Source: Caballeronia turbans (GTDB lineage: Bacteria > Pseudomonadota > Gammaproteobacteria > Burkholderiales > Burkholderiaceae). From it: 64,000 nucleotides of DNA. The DNA is taken from NCBI GenBank assembly GCA_001544655.2, contig FCOD02000002.1:372001-436000 (forward strand), in the 5' to 3' direction. The notes under the pieces were generated by a model that did not search any database, had not been told where the DNA came from, and worked only from the letters and a program-made list of their open reading frames with translations. The translations under genes and the position numbers were made by a program. This document shows, piece after piece, positions 8,543-17,859 of this stretch; position 1 is the stretch's first letter, and each line of letters starts with the position of its first letter.

Positions 8543-9874
8543 ATGTCAACCACCCGACAACTCCATCTGGGCGCGTTCATGCGGCCGGTCAGCCTGCATA
8601 CCGGCGCGTGGCGCTTTCCGGGTGCATGGCCCGACGCCAACTTCAATTTCAGCCATCTCAAACGATTCGTGCAGACGCTCGAAAGCGCCTGCTTCGATGC
8701 GTTCTTCATGGCCGATCACCTCGCCGTGCTCAACATGCCGGTAGACGCGTTGAAGCGCAGCCATACCGCGACGTCGTTCGAGCCGTTCACGCTGCTTTCC
8801 GCGCTCGCCGCCGTGACCGAACGCATCGGGCTGATTGCCACGGCATCGACCACCTTCGACGAGCCGTATCACATCGCGCGGCGCTTTGCGTCGCTCGATC
8901 ATCTGAGCGGCGGGCGCGCGGGCTGGAACCTCGTCACCACGTCGAACCCCGACGCCGCGCGCAACTTCGGCCGCGAGGAACACATGGAGCACGACGAGCG
9001 TTATCGCCGCGCGCACGAGTTCTACGATGTCGTCACCGGCCTCTGGGATAGCTGGGCCGATGACGCCTTCGTGCGCGACACCGAAAGCGGCCTGTTCTTC
9101 GATCCCGACCGGCTGCACGTCCTCGACCACAAGGGCGCGTATCTGTCGGTGCGCGGCCCGCTGAACATCGCGCGGCCGGTGCAGGGATGGCCGGTGGTCG
9201 TGCAGGCGGGATCATCGGAAGCGGGCAGGCAGCTCGCCGCCGAAACCGCCGATGCGGTCTTCACCGCGCAGCCGAATCTAGCCGCGGGCAAGCGTTTTTA
9301 TGCCGATGTCAAAGGCCGCATGGAACGCGTCGGCCGCGCGCGTGAGCATCTGAAAATTCTGCCGGGCGCGTTCGTCGTGGTGGGCGACTCGCGCGACGAA
9401 GCGCAGGAGAAGCGGGGGCTGCTCGATACCTTCGTGCATGACGACAGCGGCTTCGCGTCGCTGTCGATCGCGCTCGGTCACGATGTCTCGTCGTTCGACC
9501 CGGATGGTCCCTTGCCCGAGATTCCCGAGACCAACGCGAGCCGGAGCGCGCGCGAGCGCGTGATCGACATGGCGCGCGCCGAAGGGCTCACCGTGCGTCA
9601 ACTGGCGCAGCGCGTCGGCGGCTATTCCGGCTTGCAGATGGTCGGGACCGCGACGGATATCGCCGATCAGATGGAGCAATGGCTCGTCGAAGAAGCCAGC
9701 GACGGCTTCAACGTGATGTTTCCGTATCTGCCCGCAGGCCTGGATGACTTCGTCACGAAGGTGGTGCCCGAGTTGCAGCGGCGCGGCATTTTCCGGCGCG
9801 CCTACGAAGGGGCGACCTTGCGGGAGCATCTCGGCTTGCCGAGGCCCGCCAACCGCTTCTTCGAGCATCGCTGA
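8543..9874 (+). CDS. LLM class FMN-dependent monooxygenase, NtaA/SnaA/DszA family
   Basis: A 443-residue TIM-barrel flavoprotein that uses reduced FMN and oxygen to insert oxygen into, or cleave, organosulfur or amine substrates. Family marks are the N-terminal LHLGAFMRP, the EPYHIARRFA helix, SLDHLSGGRAGWNLVT and the late IPETNASRS segment with a large insertion absent from bacterial luciferase. DszA (dibenzothiophene sulfone), NtaA and dimethylsulfide monooxygenase DmoA share these. It lies between an AhpD-like gene and an SfnB/DszC-like gene, pointing to desulfurisation. A partner NADH:FMN reductase is not in the window. The start ATG 8543 is preferred over an upstream in-frame codon at 8498. 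Confidence 0.87.
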   Translation: MSTTRQLHLGAFMRPVSLHTGAWRFPGAWPDANFNFSHLKRFVQTLESACFDAFFMADHLAVLNMPVDALKRSHTATSFEPFTLLSALAAVTERIGLIATASTTFDEPYHIARRFASLDHLSGGRAGWNLVTTSNPDAARNFGREEHMEHDERYRRAHEFYDVVTGLWDSWADDAFVRDTESGLFFDPDRLHVLDHKGAYLSVRGPLNIARPVQGWPVVVQAGSSEAGRQLAAETADAVFTAQPNLAAGKRFYADVKGRMERVGRAREHLKILPGAFVVVGDSRDEAQEKRGLLDTFVHDDSGFASLSIALGHDVSSFDPDGPLPEIPETNASRSARERVIDMARAEGLTVRQLAQRVGGYSGLQMVGTATDIADQMEQWLVEEASDGFNVMFPYLPAGLDDFVTKVVPELQRRGIFRRAYEGATLREHLGLPRPANRFFEHR

Positions 9875-9952
9875 TTCGAAGGCGCCCGGCGAAATGCGCT
9901 TCGTCACAGATAAGCGCCCCATTCTCGCGTTGCTGACCGGGCGGCATGGCGC

Positions 9953-11128
9953 TCACGAATAGAACGACGGCTTCGGAATCCGCCCGTTGAGCGCCCAGTC
10001 TCCCAGCTCGCGCACCTTGTAGTCGATCGGATCGTGCAGCGTATGTACCCGCACGTTGCGCCAGAAGCGGTCGAGGCGCAATGCCGCGGTGGTCGAGCGT
10101 GCGCCCGTCACTTCGAACATGCGATGCGCGACGTCCAGCCCCGCGCGCGCCGCCGCGACCTTGGATGCCGCCACCGCGACGGCCACTTCGCCCCGCTCAT
10201 GTTCGGTCAGATCGAGCCCGCGCGACCACGCCTGATCGAATGCCTGCATCGCGCGCTCGACGAAGAGCCGCGCCCCTTCGAGCGCGAGCCAGAAGTCGCC
10301 GTAATGCGCGAGCACGTAGGGATCGTCGGCGGGACGCTCGGCGGCCGATGCGATCCACGGCCGCGTCTGCGCGAGCGTCGCGGCGCGCGCGGCCTGCAAC
10401 GCGCCTTCGCCGATGCCCAGATAGATGTGGCTCAGGATCGACTGTGCGAGCAGCGGCCGCAGCGTGGCGAACGGGCTGGAGAGCGGTCCGGGCTGAAGCA
10501 GCAGTTCGTCCGTCGCGATGGGTACGCGCTCGAACACCACCGTGCCGCTGTCGGTCTGACGTTGCCCCATGTTGTCCCAGTCGTCGAGCACGGTGATGCC
10601 CGCGCGATTCGTCGGCGTCACACCGATGAGGAGCCGCCCGTCGCCGTCGAAAGCGGAGGCGAGCAGCTGGTCCGAATCGCGAGCGCCGGAACAGAAACTC
10701 TTGCGGCCGTCGAAGACATGGCCGCCGGCGCCATCGGGTAGCGCACGCGTGCTCTTGTCGAGCGGATTGAGCGCATTGCCCCAGAACCATCCTTGCGCGA
10801 CGGTTTCGCCGAGCCAGCGACGGATCTGCACGGCGCTTGCGAACAGACGGATCGTTGCCAGTTGCAGGTGATGGAACGCGAACAGATGCGCGAGCGAGCT
10901 GTCGACCTGCGCCATGCGCCGCACGACATCGAGGGTCGTCGACCAGCTGGCGCCGTCGCCGCCGAACTCCACCGGCACCGAAAGCCTGAGCAGGCCGCTC
11001 TCGCGCAGCAGGTTGCGCTCGTGAAAGGCAGTGCCGCCCGACCTGTCGCGCGCGGCGGCCGTGGTTGCCCATTCATGCAACACCGCATTGAGCGGCTCGA
11101 GCCATGCGGCGTCTTCGGTACGATTCAT
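9953..11128 (-). CDS. Acyl-CoA dehydrogenase-fold monooxygenase, SfnB/DszC-like
   Basis: A 391-residue flavoprotein of the acyl-CoA dehydrogenase superfamily. The N-terminal helical domain has ESGLLRLSVPVEFGGDGASW, the beta domain has FWGNALNPLD and the C-terminal helices carry FEVTGARSTTAALRLDRFWR followed by RVHTLHDP. These mark the DszC/SfnB/HsaA-like hydroxylase branch, where the catalytic Glu of true dehydrogenases is absent and reduced flavin plus oxygen is used. SfnB is linked to dimethyl sulfone use. ATG 11128 has AGGAG eleven bases upstream; a longer frame to 11491 crosses the control region. It is divergent from an SfnG/SsuD-like gene. Confidence 0.83.
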   Translation of the reverse strand: MNRTEDAAWLEPLNAVLHEWATTAAARDRSGGTAFHERNLLRESGLLRLSVPVEFGGDGASWSTTLDVVRRMAQVDSSLAHLFAFHHLQLATIRLFASAVQIRRWLGETVAQGWFWGNALNPLDKSTRALPDGAGGHVFDGRKSFCSGARDSDQLLASAFDGDGRLLIGVTPTNRAGITVLDDWDNMGQRQTDSGTVVFERVPIATDELLLQPGPLSSPFATLRPLLAQSILSHIYLGIGEGALQAARAATLAQTRPWIASAAERPADDPYVLAHYGDFWLALEGARLFVERAMQAFDQAWSRGLDLTEHERGEVAVAVAASKVAAARAGLDVAHRMFEVTGARSTTAALRLDRFWRNVRVHTLHDPIDYKVRELGDWALNGRIPKPSFYS

Positions 11129-11498
11129 TGCGCTTTTCTCCTGATCGTGATGGTTTTGGCTATGCAGAAAACCATGGATTGATTCGTCGGTTCTGGCTTT
11201 TCGTGGCTCGTTCGTATGCTTGCGGCGGATCATCGACGACCCCTGCGGCGCTCCCAGCGAAGGCGTGCGGCGAAAGTGAAGGCCTATGACAAAGTTTCGC
11301 CGATCACGAGCCGGCGCGCTCGCCAATGCGTTGAGCGGCGCGCTCGTTGTTTCTCCGGCGCGCCGCCCGATCCGGGACGTGTCCCCGTGCGCCAAATGCC
11401 GATATGGCAATTCCTTATCGATAGAAATTGGATCGCCATGAGCACACCCGGCGTTAGCATGAGCATCCTTTCTACTCTGTCTTTCGTTCATTCAAGCG
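11129..11498. promoter_or_regulatory. Divergent control region of two sulfur-oxidation genes with an imperfect dyad
   Basis: The 370 bases separate the SfnB/DszC-like gene from the SfnG/SsuD-like gene. At 11408-11430 there is a dyad CAATT-N-CT, 7-base TATCGAT-centred spacer, AG-N-AATTG. It is AT-rich against a GC-rich background and lies 69 bases before the plus-strand start. It could be a LysR-family (CysB-like) or sigma-factor-associated element. I see no TGGC-N9-TGCA sigma54 promoter although sfn genes elsewhere use one. Confidence 0.4.
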
Positions 11499-12557
11499 AT
11501 GTCCAAACTTCCCCGTTTCGGCGTCTGGGCGCTCGTGCATGGCAGCCGCGCGGCGCTGCAGGATCCCGCGGAGCCGTACGACGCCTCGTGGACGCGCAAC
11601 AAGGCGCTCGTGCTCGAGGCCGAGCGCCTCGGTTATGACGCCGTGCTCGTCGCCCAGCATACGATCAATCCGCACGATGCCTCGCTCGATCAGCTCGAAG
11701 CGTGGACATCGTCGGCGGCACTGGCGGCGCTCACCTCGCGCATCGAGATCATCGCCGCGATCAAGCCTTATCTCTATCATCCGGTCGTGCTCGCGAAGAT
11801 GGCGCAGCAGATCGAGCACATTAGCGGCGGGCGCTTCGCGATCAACCTCGTGAACGCGTGGAATCGTCCGGAGCTCGAACGCGCGGGCATCGGCTTTGCC
11901 GAGCACGACGAGCGCTATGCGTATGGCCGCGAGTGGATCGCCGTCGTCGAAGCCTTGTTGCGCGGCGAAGCCGTCACGCATCGCGGCGACCACTTCCGTA
12001 TCGATGATTACCAGTTGCGTCCCGCCGATCCGTTCCGCGCGCGTCCGCGCATCTATGTCGGCGGAGAGTCGGATCCGGCGCGCTCGCTCGTGGCGGCGCA
12101 TGGCGACGTGTGGTTCATCAACGGCCAGCCGCACGACGACGTCGCCGCCCTGATCGCCGATGTCTCCGCCCGCGCGCGTCCGGCAGGCCGCGACGCCTTG
12201 CGCTTCGGCCTGTCGGCGTTCGTGATCGCTCGCGACACGCAGGACGAAGCGCAGGCGCATCTCGAACATCTCTTCGCGCTGGCGGAACTCGACAAGCCGC
12301 TGCGCGAACGGCAGAAAGCCAATACCGATCCGAAGGCGGTCATGCACCAGACCTTCGCGCGCTCGGCGCGGGTCGGGTCGAACGGCGGCACGGCGGCGGA
12401 TCTCGTCGGCGATTACGATACGGTCGCGCGGCGCATCGTGGATTTTCATCGTGCGGGGATCGAACTGTTCATGCTGCAGTTCCAGCCGTTCGAGGCCGAC
12501 ATGGGCCGCTTCGCACACGAAGTGATGCCGCGCGTGCGCCGTCTGGTGGGCGGCTGA
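11499..12557 (+). CDS. LLM class FMNH2-dependent monooxygenase, SfnG/SsuD-like
   Basis: A 352-residue luciferase-like TIM-barrel enzyme. The order RIEIIAAIKPYLYHPVVLAK, HISGGRFAINLVNAW, FAEHDERYAYGREWI and IYVGGESDPARSL matches alkanesulfonate monooxygenase SsuD and dimethyl-sulfone monooxygenase SfnG. These split a C-S bond and release sulfite using FMNH2 and oxygen. No reductase gene (SsuE-like) is adjacent, so a reductase from elsewhere must serve it. It lies between two acyl-CoA-dehydrogenase-fold genes on the opposite strand, an arrangement that supports a sulfone/sulfonate pathway. Substrate is unknown. Confidence 0.85.
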   Translation: MSKLPRFGVWALVHGSRAALQDPAEPYDASWTRNKALVLEAERLGYDAVLVAQHTINPHDASLDQLEAWTSSAALAALTSRIEIIAAIKPYLYHPVVLAKMAQQIEHISGGRFAINLVNAWNRPELERAGIGFAEHDERYAYGREWIAVVEALLRGEAVTHRGDHFRIDDYQLRPADPFRARPRIYVGGESDPARSLVAAHGDVWFINGQPHDDVAALIADVSARARPAGRDALRFGLSAFVIARDTQDEAQAHLEHLFALAELDKPLRERQKANTDPKAVMHQTFARSARVGSNGGTAADLVGDYDTVARRIVDFHRAGIELFMLQFQPFEADMGRFAHEVMPRVRRLVGG

Positions 12558-12564
12558 GCACGCG

Positions 12565-12598
12565 GTCCGCTCGCCGCGTCGGTCGCGCGCGAGCGGAC
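12565..12598. terminator. Hairpin between convergent genes
   Basis: GTCCGCTCG (12565-12573) and CGAGCGGAC (12590-12598) form a perfect 9-bp stem between two converging genes. There is no clear T run on either side, so termination strength is uncertain. Confidence 0.55.
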
Positions 12599-12611
12599 AC
12601 GTCACGCACGA

Positions 12612-13853
12612 TCAGAAGAACGCGCCCGTGGGCGGCAGTCGCCCGCTCAGCAGGTTCTGCCCGAGCAGACGCTCCTTGTAGAGCCGCGGATTGTGCGAGG
12701 CGATCACCTTGATGTTGCGCCAGTGCCGGTCGAGCGCGCCGATGCGCGAGACGACCGAGCCCGAGCCGAGATCGATCAGCCAGCTCGTGATCTGCGGGGC
12801 GAGATCGTCGATCACGACTTTCGCTTCGGAGGCCGCGAGCGTGGCGGCGAGCGTGGTTTCGTATTCGTCGCGCGTGCCGTGGGCATCCCATGCGCGCTGC
12901 AGGGCGCCGACCGCGCGGTCCGCGGTCGCCTCGACGCTCGCCGCGTACGCGCGAATACGGCCGAGCAGCGATTGCAGCACGGGTTCGCCGGCGGGATGCG
13001 CGGCTTCGCCGTGATAGAAGTTGCGCCCGCGCGCGCGCAGCACGTCGACGGCGTCCAGCGCCACGCGCCGCACGATGCCCGCGATGCAGTTGGTCAGATA
13101 GACCTGATGGAAGGTGTAGCCCCACGGCGCCGCTTCGTCGGACTTCGGCGGGTCCGTCGGGTAGAGGTGGGCGGCTGGCACCGTCACGTCGCGAAACCGC
13201 GCCGTGCCCGAGCCTGTCAGGCGCTGGCCAAAACCTTGCCAGTCATCCTCGTCGCTGACGCCTTCGCCGCGATCGAGCACGTATTGCACGGTGCGGCCTG
13301 CGCGACTCTCCACCGCGAGTCCGATGAACGCGTCGTTGTACAGATTGCCCGTGGCGTAGACCTTGTCGCCCGAGCCTACGTAGACGTCGCGCGATGCGTC
13401 CCATTCGAGCCGGCTCAGCACCTTCGTCGGGCGCGCGCCGGCCGCTGTCACGTCGCTGTCGACGAAGCTGAGACCGATGGTCTTCTTCTGCCCGGCGAGT
13501 TCCAGCACACGCGCATGAAAGGGATGCTCGCGCCGTCTGAGCGCGGCCTCCACTTGCCACAGATGATTGCGGAACGCATGGGCGATGTTCGAGTCCGCTG
13601 CGGCCACATCGCGCGCGAGCGCGAGCAATTCGCGCAGCGACACGCCCCGCCCGCCTGCATCGACGGGAAGACGCAGCGCGCCGAAGCCGAGCGCCTTGAG
13701 ACTTGCGATTTCCTCGTGCGGCAGGCGATGCGCGCGTTCGCGTTCCGCGGCGGTCGCGGCGATATCGCCGATGATCTGCGCGAAGCCGAGGGCTGCGGAC
13801 AATGGCGAGACGAGCGTGGGTCCGCCGCTCGCGGGATAGGTGAGCTCAGACAT
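12612..13853 (-). CDS. Acyl-CoA dehydrogenase-fold oxidoreductase, SfnB/DszC-like
   Basis: A 413-residue paralogue of the gene at 9953-11128. It has LKALGFGALRLPVDAGGRG near the N-terminus, AFRNHLWQVEAALR, GQRLTGSGTARFRDVTVP in the beta domain and SVVSRIGALDRHWRNIKVIASHNP at the end. The RHWRNIK..SHNP motif matches the GRxWRNxRxHTxHDP motif of the flavin-dependent hydroxylase branch. It begins 22 bases after the stop of an ssuA-like binding-protein gene, so it forms the 3' end of the ssuCBA-type operon. The transporter would deliver the substrate that this enzyme oxidises. Confidence 0.82.
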   Translation of the reverse strand: MSELTYPASGGPTLVSPLSAALGFAQIIGDIAATAAERERAHRLPHEEIASLKALGFGALRLPVDAGGRGVSLRELLALARDVAAADSNIAHAFRNHLWQVEAALRRREHPFHARVLELAGQKKTIGLSFVDSDVTAAGARPTKVLSRLEWDASRDVYVGSGDKVYATGNLYNDAFIGLAVESRAGRTVQYVLDRGEGVSDEDDWQGFGQRLTGSGTARFRDVTVPAAHLYPTDPPKSDEAAPWGYTFHQVYLTNCIAGIVRRVALDAVDVLRARGRNFYHGEAAHPAGEPVLQSLLGRIRAYAASVEATADRAVGALQRAWDAHGTRDEYETTLAATLAASEAKVVIDDLAPQITSWLIDLGSGSVVSRIGALDRHWRNIKVIASHNPRLYKERLLGQNLLSGRLPPTGAFF

Positions 13854-13871
13854 GATCGTGCGTTCCTCGAA

Positions 13872-14876
13872 TCAGACCTTGATGCTGTAATCCGCGACCT
13901 TGATGCGCGAATTGATGATCTTGCGTTCCGCGAGCCAGTCGGCGGCGCGCTGAAACTGCGCGATGAAAGCGGCGTCGTCGGGCTCGTGGAACTGATTTAC
14001 GCGCTTGAGGCTCGCCAGATAATCGCGCACCTGGTCCGGATACTTGCCTTCGCGCTGAACGAGAAGCTCGGCGTCGGCGGAATGCGCGGACTGCCATGCG
14101 CCTTCGACGTAGTACGCATCGATCACCGCGCGGATCAGCTCGGCGTTCTCTTCGGTGAACTTCCGGCGCGTCACGAGCGAGCTGTAGTCGATCAGGAAGT
14201 CCAGATCGCGGCCTTCGTTGAAGATGTCCTTCGCGTCATTCGAGAAGCGCGAGATGTCGACGCCCGGCGACCACATCGACCATGCGTCGACCTTGCCTTG
14301 CGCGAAAGCCGGTGCGGCGTCCGGCGGATTCAGATAGACGAACTGGACTTTGTCCCGATCGACGCGATGCTTTTCCAGCGCCGCGATGAGCAGAAATTCG
14401 CCGAGCCCGGAACGGTTGACGGCCACCTTGCGGCCCGCCAGATCGGCAACCGAACTGATCCCGCTCGACTTCTTCGCGATGATGGCCGTCGAACGCGGCG
14501 AATAGATATCGAACGCGTTGAAGACGATCGGCGAGCCGGCGAGCATCGCGGCGAGCGCGGGTGTCGTCGATCCCCAGAAACCAAAGTCGGCGCTGCCGCC
14601 GACCACGGCCTGAATCGACGGCGCATGGTTCGGAAACGGGCCGATCCATTCGACCTTGATGCCTTTGGCGGCGAGCGTTTTTTCGAACACGCCGCGCTGC
14701 TTGGCGATGTCGGGCAGGCTGCCGTAGCCCCAGCCGATGCGCACCGTGTCGGTATTGCGCGTGAGCTTGCGCGGCTCGGCCGCCTGCGCCGGGAAAAGTC
14801 CGCTGGTGGCGACGCCGGCCAGCAGGCCACCCGCCGCGCGCAACAACTGGCGGCGGCTCAGCGAAGAATCAGTCAT
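13872..14876 (-). CDS. ssuA: Periplasmic aliphatic sulfonate-binding protein (SsuA family), Tat-type leader
   Basis: A 334-residue exported binding protein. The leader has a twin-arginine motif, SRRQLLRAAGG, followed by a weak hydrophobic stretch ending near AQAAE, so Tat export is likely. The mature domain starts VRIGWGYGSLPDIAKQRG and has GSADFGFWGSTTPALAAML, typical of SsuA. I chose ATG 14876, with AGGACC upstream, over an in-frame codon at 14927 inside the ATPase gene. It is the third gene of the permease-ATPase-binding protein operon, an order reversed from tauABC. Confidence 0.86.
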   Translation of the reverse strand: MTDSSLSRRQLLRAAGGLLAGVATSGLFPAQAAEPRKLTRNTDTVRIGWGYGSLPDIAKQRGVFEKTLAAKGIKVEWIGPFPNHAPSIQAVVGGSADFGFWGSTTPALAAMLAGSPIVFNAFDIYSPRSTAIIAKKSSGISSVADLAGRKVAVNRSGLGEFLLIAALEKHRVDRDKVQFVYLNPPDAAPAFAQGKVDAWSMWSPGVDISRFSNDAKDIFNEGRDLDFLIDYSSLVTRRKFTEENAELIRAVIDAYYVEGAWQSAHSADAELLVQREGKYPDQVRDYLASLKRVNQFHEPDDAAFIAQFQRAADWLAERKIINSRIKVADYSIKV

Positions 14877-14910
14877 GCTTTGAGGTCCTTCTGGTTGTGC
14901 GGGAAAGAGG

Positions 14911-15630
14911 TCAGTGAGTTCGGACACCCAGCTCGGCGAGCAGGATGGGCCGCAGCGCCAGCGGCGCGTGGTCTTTGGGCTGGAACGCAGCCGCGATGCG
15001 CCCGGCGCGCATCACGAGAATCCTGTCGGCGAGCGTGAGCGCTTCATCGACGTCATGCGTCACGATCAGCACGCCGGGTTGATGGAGCGCGACGAGTTCC
15101 TTGACGAGGCCGTGCATCCGGATGCGCGTGAGTGCATCGAGCGCCGCGAACGGCTCGTCGAGCAGCAGCAGCGCGGGATCGTGAATGAGTGCCCGCGCGA
15201 GCGCCACCCGCTGCGCCTGACCGCCCGACAGATTGCGCGGCCAGTCGTCCTCGCGTCCGGCGAGTCCGACTTCGGCCAGTGCGCGCGCCGCGCCGTCGCG
15301 GCCGATCGTGTTCTCGTGACCGAGCGCGACGTTCTGCCATAACGGCGCCCAGGGCAGCAGGCGAGGCTCCTGGAACACGACGGAGGGGCGCGCCGGCGCG
15401 CGGATCGTGCCCGCGTCGGGCCGATCGAGCGCCGCCAGCGCGCGCAGCAGCGTAGTCTTGCCGCATCCGCTTTCACCGAGCAGCGCGACGAATTCGCCTT
15501 TGCGGATGTCGAGATCCAGCGCATCGATGACGACACGGCTGCCATAGCGCCGCTGTAGTCCGCGCACCGATACGGCCATTGAAGACGATGCGCCGACGCT
15601 CTCGCGGGACAGAACCTGGCTCTGCGTCAC
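14911..15630 (-). CDS. ssuB: ABC transporter ATP-binding protein, sulfonate type (SsuB family)
   Basis: A 239-residue nucleotide-binding subunit with Walker A GESGCGKTT (52-60), signature LSGGQAQR (134-141), Walker B LLLLDEP (154-160) and H-loop VTHDVDEA. It is short in the region between Walker A and the Q-loop, as is usual for SsuB. The start is GTG 15630, which overlaps the permease stop as GTGA and has AAGGAG eight bases before it. The same GTGA coupling is used in the tau-type operon. Confidence 0.88.
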   Translation of the reverse strand: MTQSQVLSRESVGASSSMAVSVRGLQRRYGSRVVIDALDLDIRKGEFVALLGESGCGKTTLLRALAALDRPDAGTIRAPARPSVVFQEPRLLPWAPLWQNVALGHENTIGRDGAARALAEVGLAGREDDWPRNLSGGQAQRVALARALIHDPALLLLDEPFAALDALTRIRMHGLVKELVALHQPGVLIVTHDVDEALTLADRILVMRAGRIAAAFQPKDHAPLALRPILLAELGVRTH

Positions 15631-16466
15631 TTGCGCGCTCCTTTGGCGTAGTTCGCGTGCCACGAGAGGTAGCGGGCTTCGAGCAGGCGCACGAGCGCGT
15701 CAGCGACGACGCCGATGATCGCGTAGATGATCACGGTCAGCAGGATGACGTTGGTGTTCAGGAATTCGCGGGCGTCCATCGCCAGAAAGCCGATGCCTTT
15801 GGTCGTCGCGAGCGTCTCCGCGATGACGAGCGCGAGCCACGCGTGGGCGAGCGCATAGCGCACGCCGGTCAGGATGGAAGGCATCGCGCCGGGAAGAATG
15901 ATTCGCCGCACGACCGCGATGCGGTCCATGCCGATCACGCGGGCAAGTTCCATCAGCTTCGGATCGATCTGCCGGATGCCGAGCATGGTGTTGATGTAGA
16001 TCGGAAAGAGTACCGCGAGCGCGACCAGGAAAATCTTCGCGACTTCGCCGACGCCGAACCAGACGATGACGAGCGGCAGCATCGCCAGAAAAGGAATCGC
16101 GCGCACCATCTGGATCGAGCGATCGAAGAGCGCCTGCGCGAACGGCGAGAACCCGACGACGACGCCGAGCGCGAGACCGATCGTGCCGCCGATGACGAAG
16201 CCTGCCGCGGCGCGCACTAGCGAGACGCCGAGATGAACGAAGAGCTCGCCGTTCCTGCCGAGATTGACGGCGGTGTCGAAGACGCTGCTCGGGGCCGGGA
16301 GCACCTGCGGCGCGATCAGTCCGATGCGCGATGCGGCTTCCCATGACTGGACGACGATCGCGGGAATGGCCCAGGAAAGCCATCGGTAGAGCACGACTCT
16401 CGAAATGCCCGCACGCGGCGCATGCGAAGTCACATAGCTGTTGCGGGTGGAAGTCAGGTCAGCCAT
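15627..16466 (-). CDS. ssuC: ABC transporter permease, sulfonate type (SsuC family)
   Basis: A 279-residue inner-membrane permease with about six membrane segments. The coupling loop reads ARVIGMDRIAVVRRIILPGAMPSILTG. It is the first gene of its operon (permease, ATPase, binding protein, SfnB-like enzyme) and is divergent from a third importer operon. Alkanesulfonate or a related organosulfur substrate is inferred from the family and neighbours. Confidence 0.87.
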   Translation of the reverse strand: MADLTSTRNSYVTSHAPRAGISRVVLYRWLSWAIPAIVVQSWEAASRIGLIAPQVLPAPSSVFDTAVNLGRNGELFVHLGVSLVRAAAGFVIGGTIGLALGVVVGFSPFAQALFDRSIQMVRAIPFLAMLPLVIVWFGVGEVAKIFLVALAVLFPIYINTMLGIRQIDPKLMELARVIGMDRIAVVRRIILPGAMPSILTGVRYALAHAWLALVIAETLATTKGIGFLAMDAREFLNTNVILLTVIIYAIIGVVADALVRLLEARYLSWHANYAKGARK

Positions 16467-16776
16467 TTCATTTCCGTATCAGCCATGAAGGACGGGGGCT
16501 CCGATGAACGTTATCCGCGAGTCGGGCAGGAGAGCTTCTTATTAGAAGCCGTCGAACGGCGCGACGACAAACGTTTTATTGTTCTTTGCTTTTCAGTGTT
16601 CCTGTGCGCCGCTGCCATTGCGCATCGGCTGAATTGCATTTCAGTTTTCGTCGCGGCAGCTAAGCACATTTCCTTGGTTCGCGCGCATCGCTCACGGCGT
16701 GAGAATGCGTGAGCACCGCATGGCGGCCGCGCTGCGCCAGACCATTTCTTTTTGCTGCTCTCCTCATTCCGATTCC
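16467..16776. promoter_or_regulatory. Divergent control region between two sulfonate-type importers
   Basis: The 310 bases contain a short perfect inverted repeat GCTTCT (16534-16539) and AGAAGC (16544-16549) around TATT, close to the ssuC start, and AT-rich runs around 16565-16600. These are plausible promoter or operator elements, but I cannot assign a regulator. No small gene is supported. Confidence 0.4.
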
Positions 16777-17859
16777 ATGAAGGCGTCCAATTCGCATCGC
16801 CGGCCATACGCTGCCGGAAAGCTCACTCTGGTGGCCTGCGCGGCCGCCGCGCTCGTTCTGCTGGGCGGCTGCAAGCCTCGCGAAGAGCGGGCGCAATCGT
16901 CGCAGACGCCGGTCGCGCAGAGCGGCCGGCAAGAAGTGGCGTACTTCAAGTATCCCGACAACCCGGCGTTCGATCTTGTCTATCTCGCCGACAAGCTCGG
17001 CTATTTCGAAGGCACGAGCACGCGGCCGAAGTATGTCGGCAAGATCGCCGCGCCGCAGATCATTCCGCTCGTCGGCACGGGCGAGATCGACTTCGGCACA
17101 CGCATGGTGCCGCTCGTCATCTCCGCGATCGCGAGCGGCGCGGATATCAAGGTCGTGTCCGCGGGCGGCGAGACGCTCCCCGATGCGCCGCATATGAAGT
17201 ACTTCACACGCAAGGACTCGGGCATTCGCGGACCCAGGGACTTCGAGGGCAAGACGGTGGCGTTCAACAGCTTCGGCGCGTGCGCGGAATTCGTGACGAA
17301 GAAGTATCTGTCGCAGCACGGCGTGGACGTGTCGAAGGTCAACTGGCTCGTCGTGCCCGACAACCAGTCGCAGCAGGCGCTCGTCACGAAAAACGTGGAT
17401 ATCGCCATCATTCACCCGCCTTTCTCCGGCGCTGCCGAGGCCGATCCGCAACTGCACAAGCTGTGGAGCGACTGGGACGAGGACGGCGGCCTCGGCGGCA
17501 TGGCGCCCTACAGCGTGAACGGCGCATTCGCACGCGCGCATCCACAGGCCGTGAAGGATTTCGTGACGGCGATCGCGAAAGCCGGCAACTGGGTCAACGC
17601 GCATCCCGACGAGGCGCGCAAGCTCACGGCGGAGCGGCTCGGCATCGACGTGAAGCTGGTCGAGCGCTATGCCTACGTGAAGGATCTCGTGGTGACCGAG
17701 CCGCCGATCCAGTACTACATCGACATCCTGGAGCAGGCCGGAAAGATACCGAAGGGCAAGGTGCAGGTGAAGGACGTCTACACGAACCAGTACAACCCGT
17801 TCGCCGCGAAGCAGTCACAGGCGAATGCGACGCCGGTCGCGAACGGAAGGCCCTCATGA
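16777..17859 (+). CDS. Lipoprotein substrate-binding protein of an ABC importer (NMT1/SsuA-like)
   Basis: A 360-residue binding protein. A hydrophobic leader ends in the lipobox LLGGC, with the acylated cysteine at residue 32, so it is membrane-anchored, unlike the two soluble binding proteins nearby. The mature part has VAYFKYPDNPAFDLVYLADKLG, GTGEIDFGTRMVPLVISAIASGADIKVVSAGG and IIHPPFSGAAE, an NMT1/nitrate-sulfonate-bicarbonate fold. The start ATG 16777 directly precedes the basic n-region; the frame upstream to 16699 would bury the leader. It overlaps the next ATPase gene by four bases. The ligand is unknown; organosulfur is suggested by context. Confidence 0.84.
   Translation: MKASNSHRRPYAAGKLTLVACAAAALVLLGGCKPREERAQSSQTPVAQSGRQEVAYFKYPDNPAFDLVYLADKLGYFEGTSTRPKYVGKIAAPQIIPLVGTGEIDFGTRMVPLVISAIASGADIKVVSAGGETLPDAPHMKYFTRKDSGIRGPRDFEGKTVAFNSFGACAEFVTKKYLSQHGVDVSKVNWLVVPDNQSQQALVTKNVDIAIIHPPFSGAAEADPQLHKLWSDWDEDGGLGGMAPYSVNGAFARAHPQAVKDFVTAIAKAGNWVNAHPDEARKLTAERLGIDVKLVERYAYVKDLVVTEPPIQYYIDILEQAGKIPKGKVQVKDVYTNQYNPFAAKQSQANATPVANGRPS

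Noticed and set aside
12693-15038. A 781-codon open frame on the plus strand
   Set aside because: It runs antisense across three well-recognised reverse-strand genes and its product is Arg/Ala/His-rich with no domain. High GC removes stop codons and makes such frames common here.
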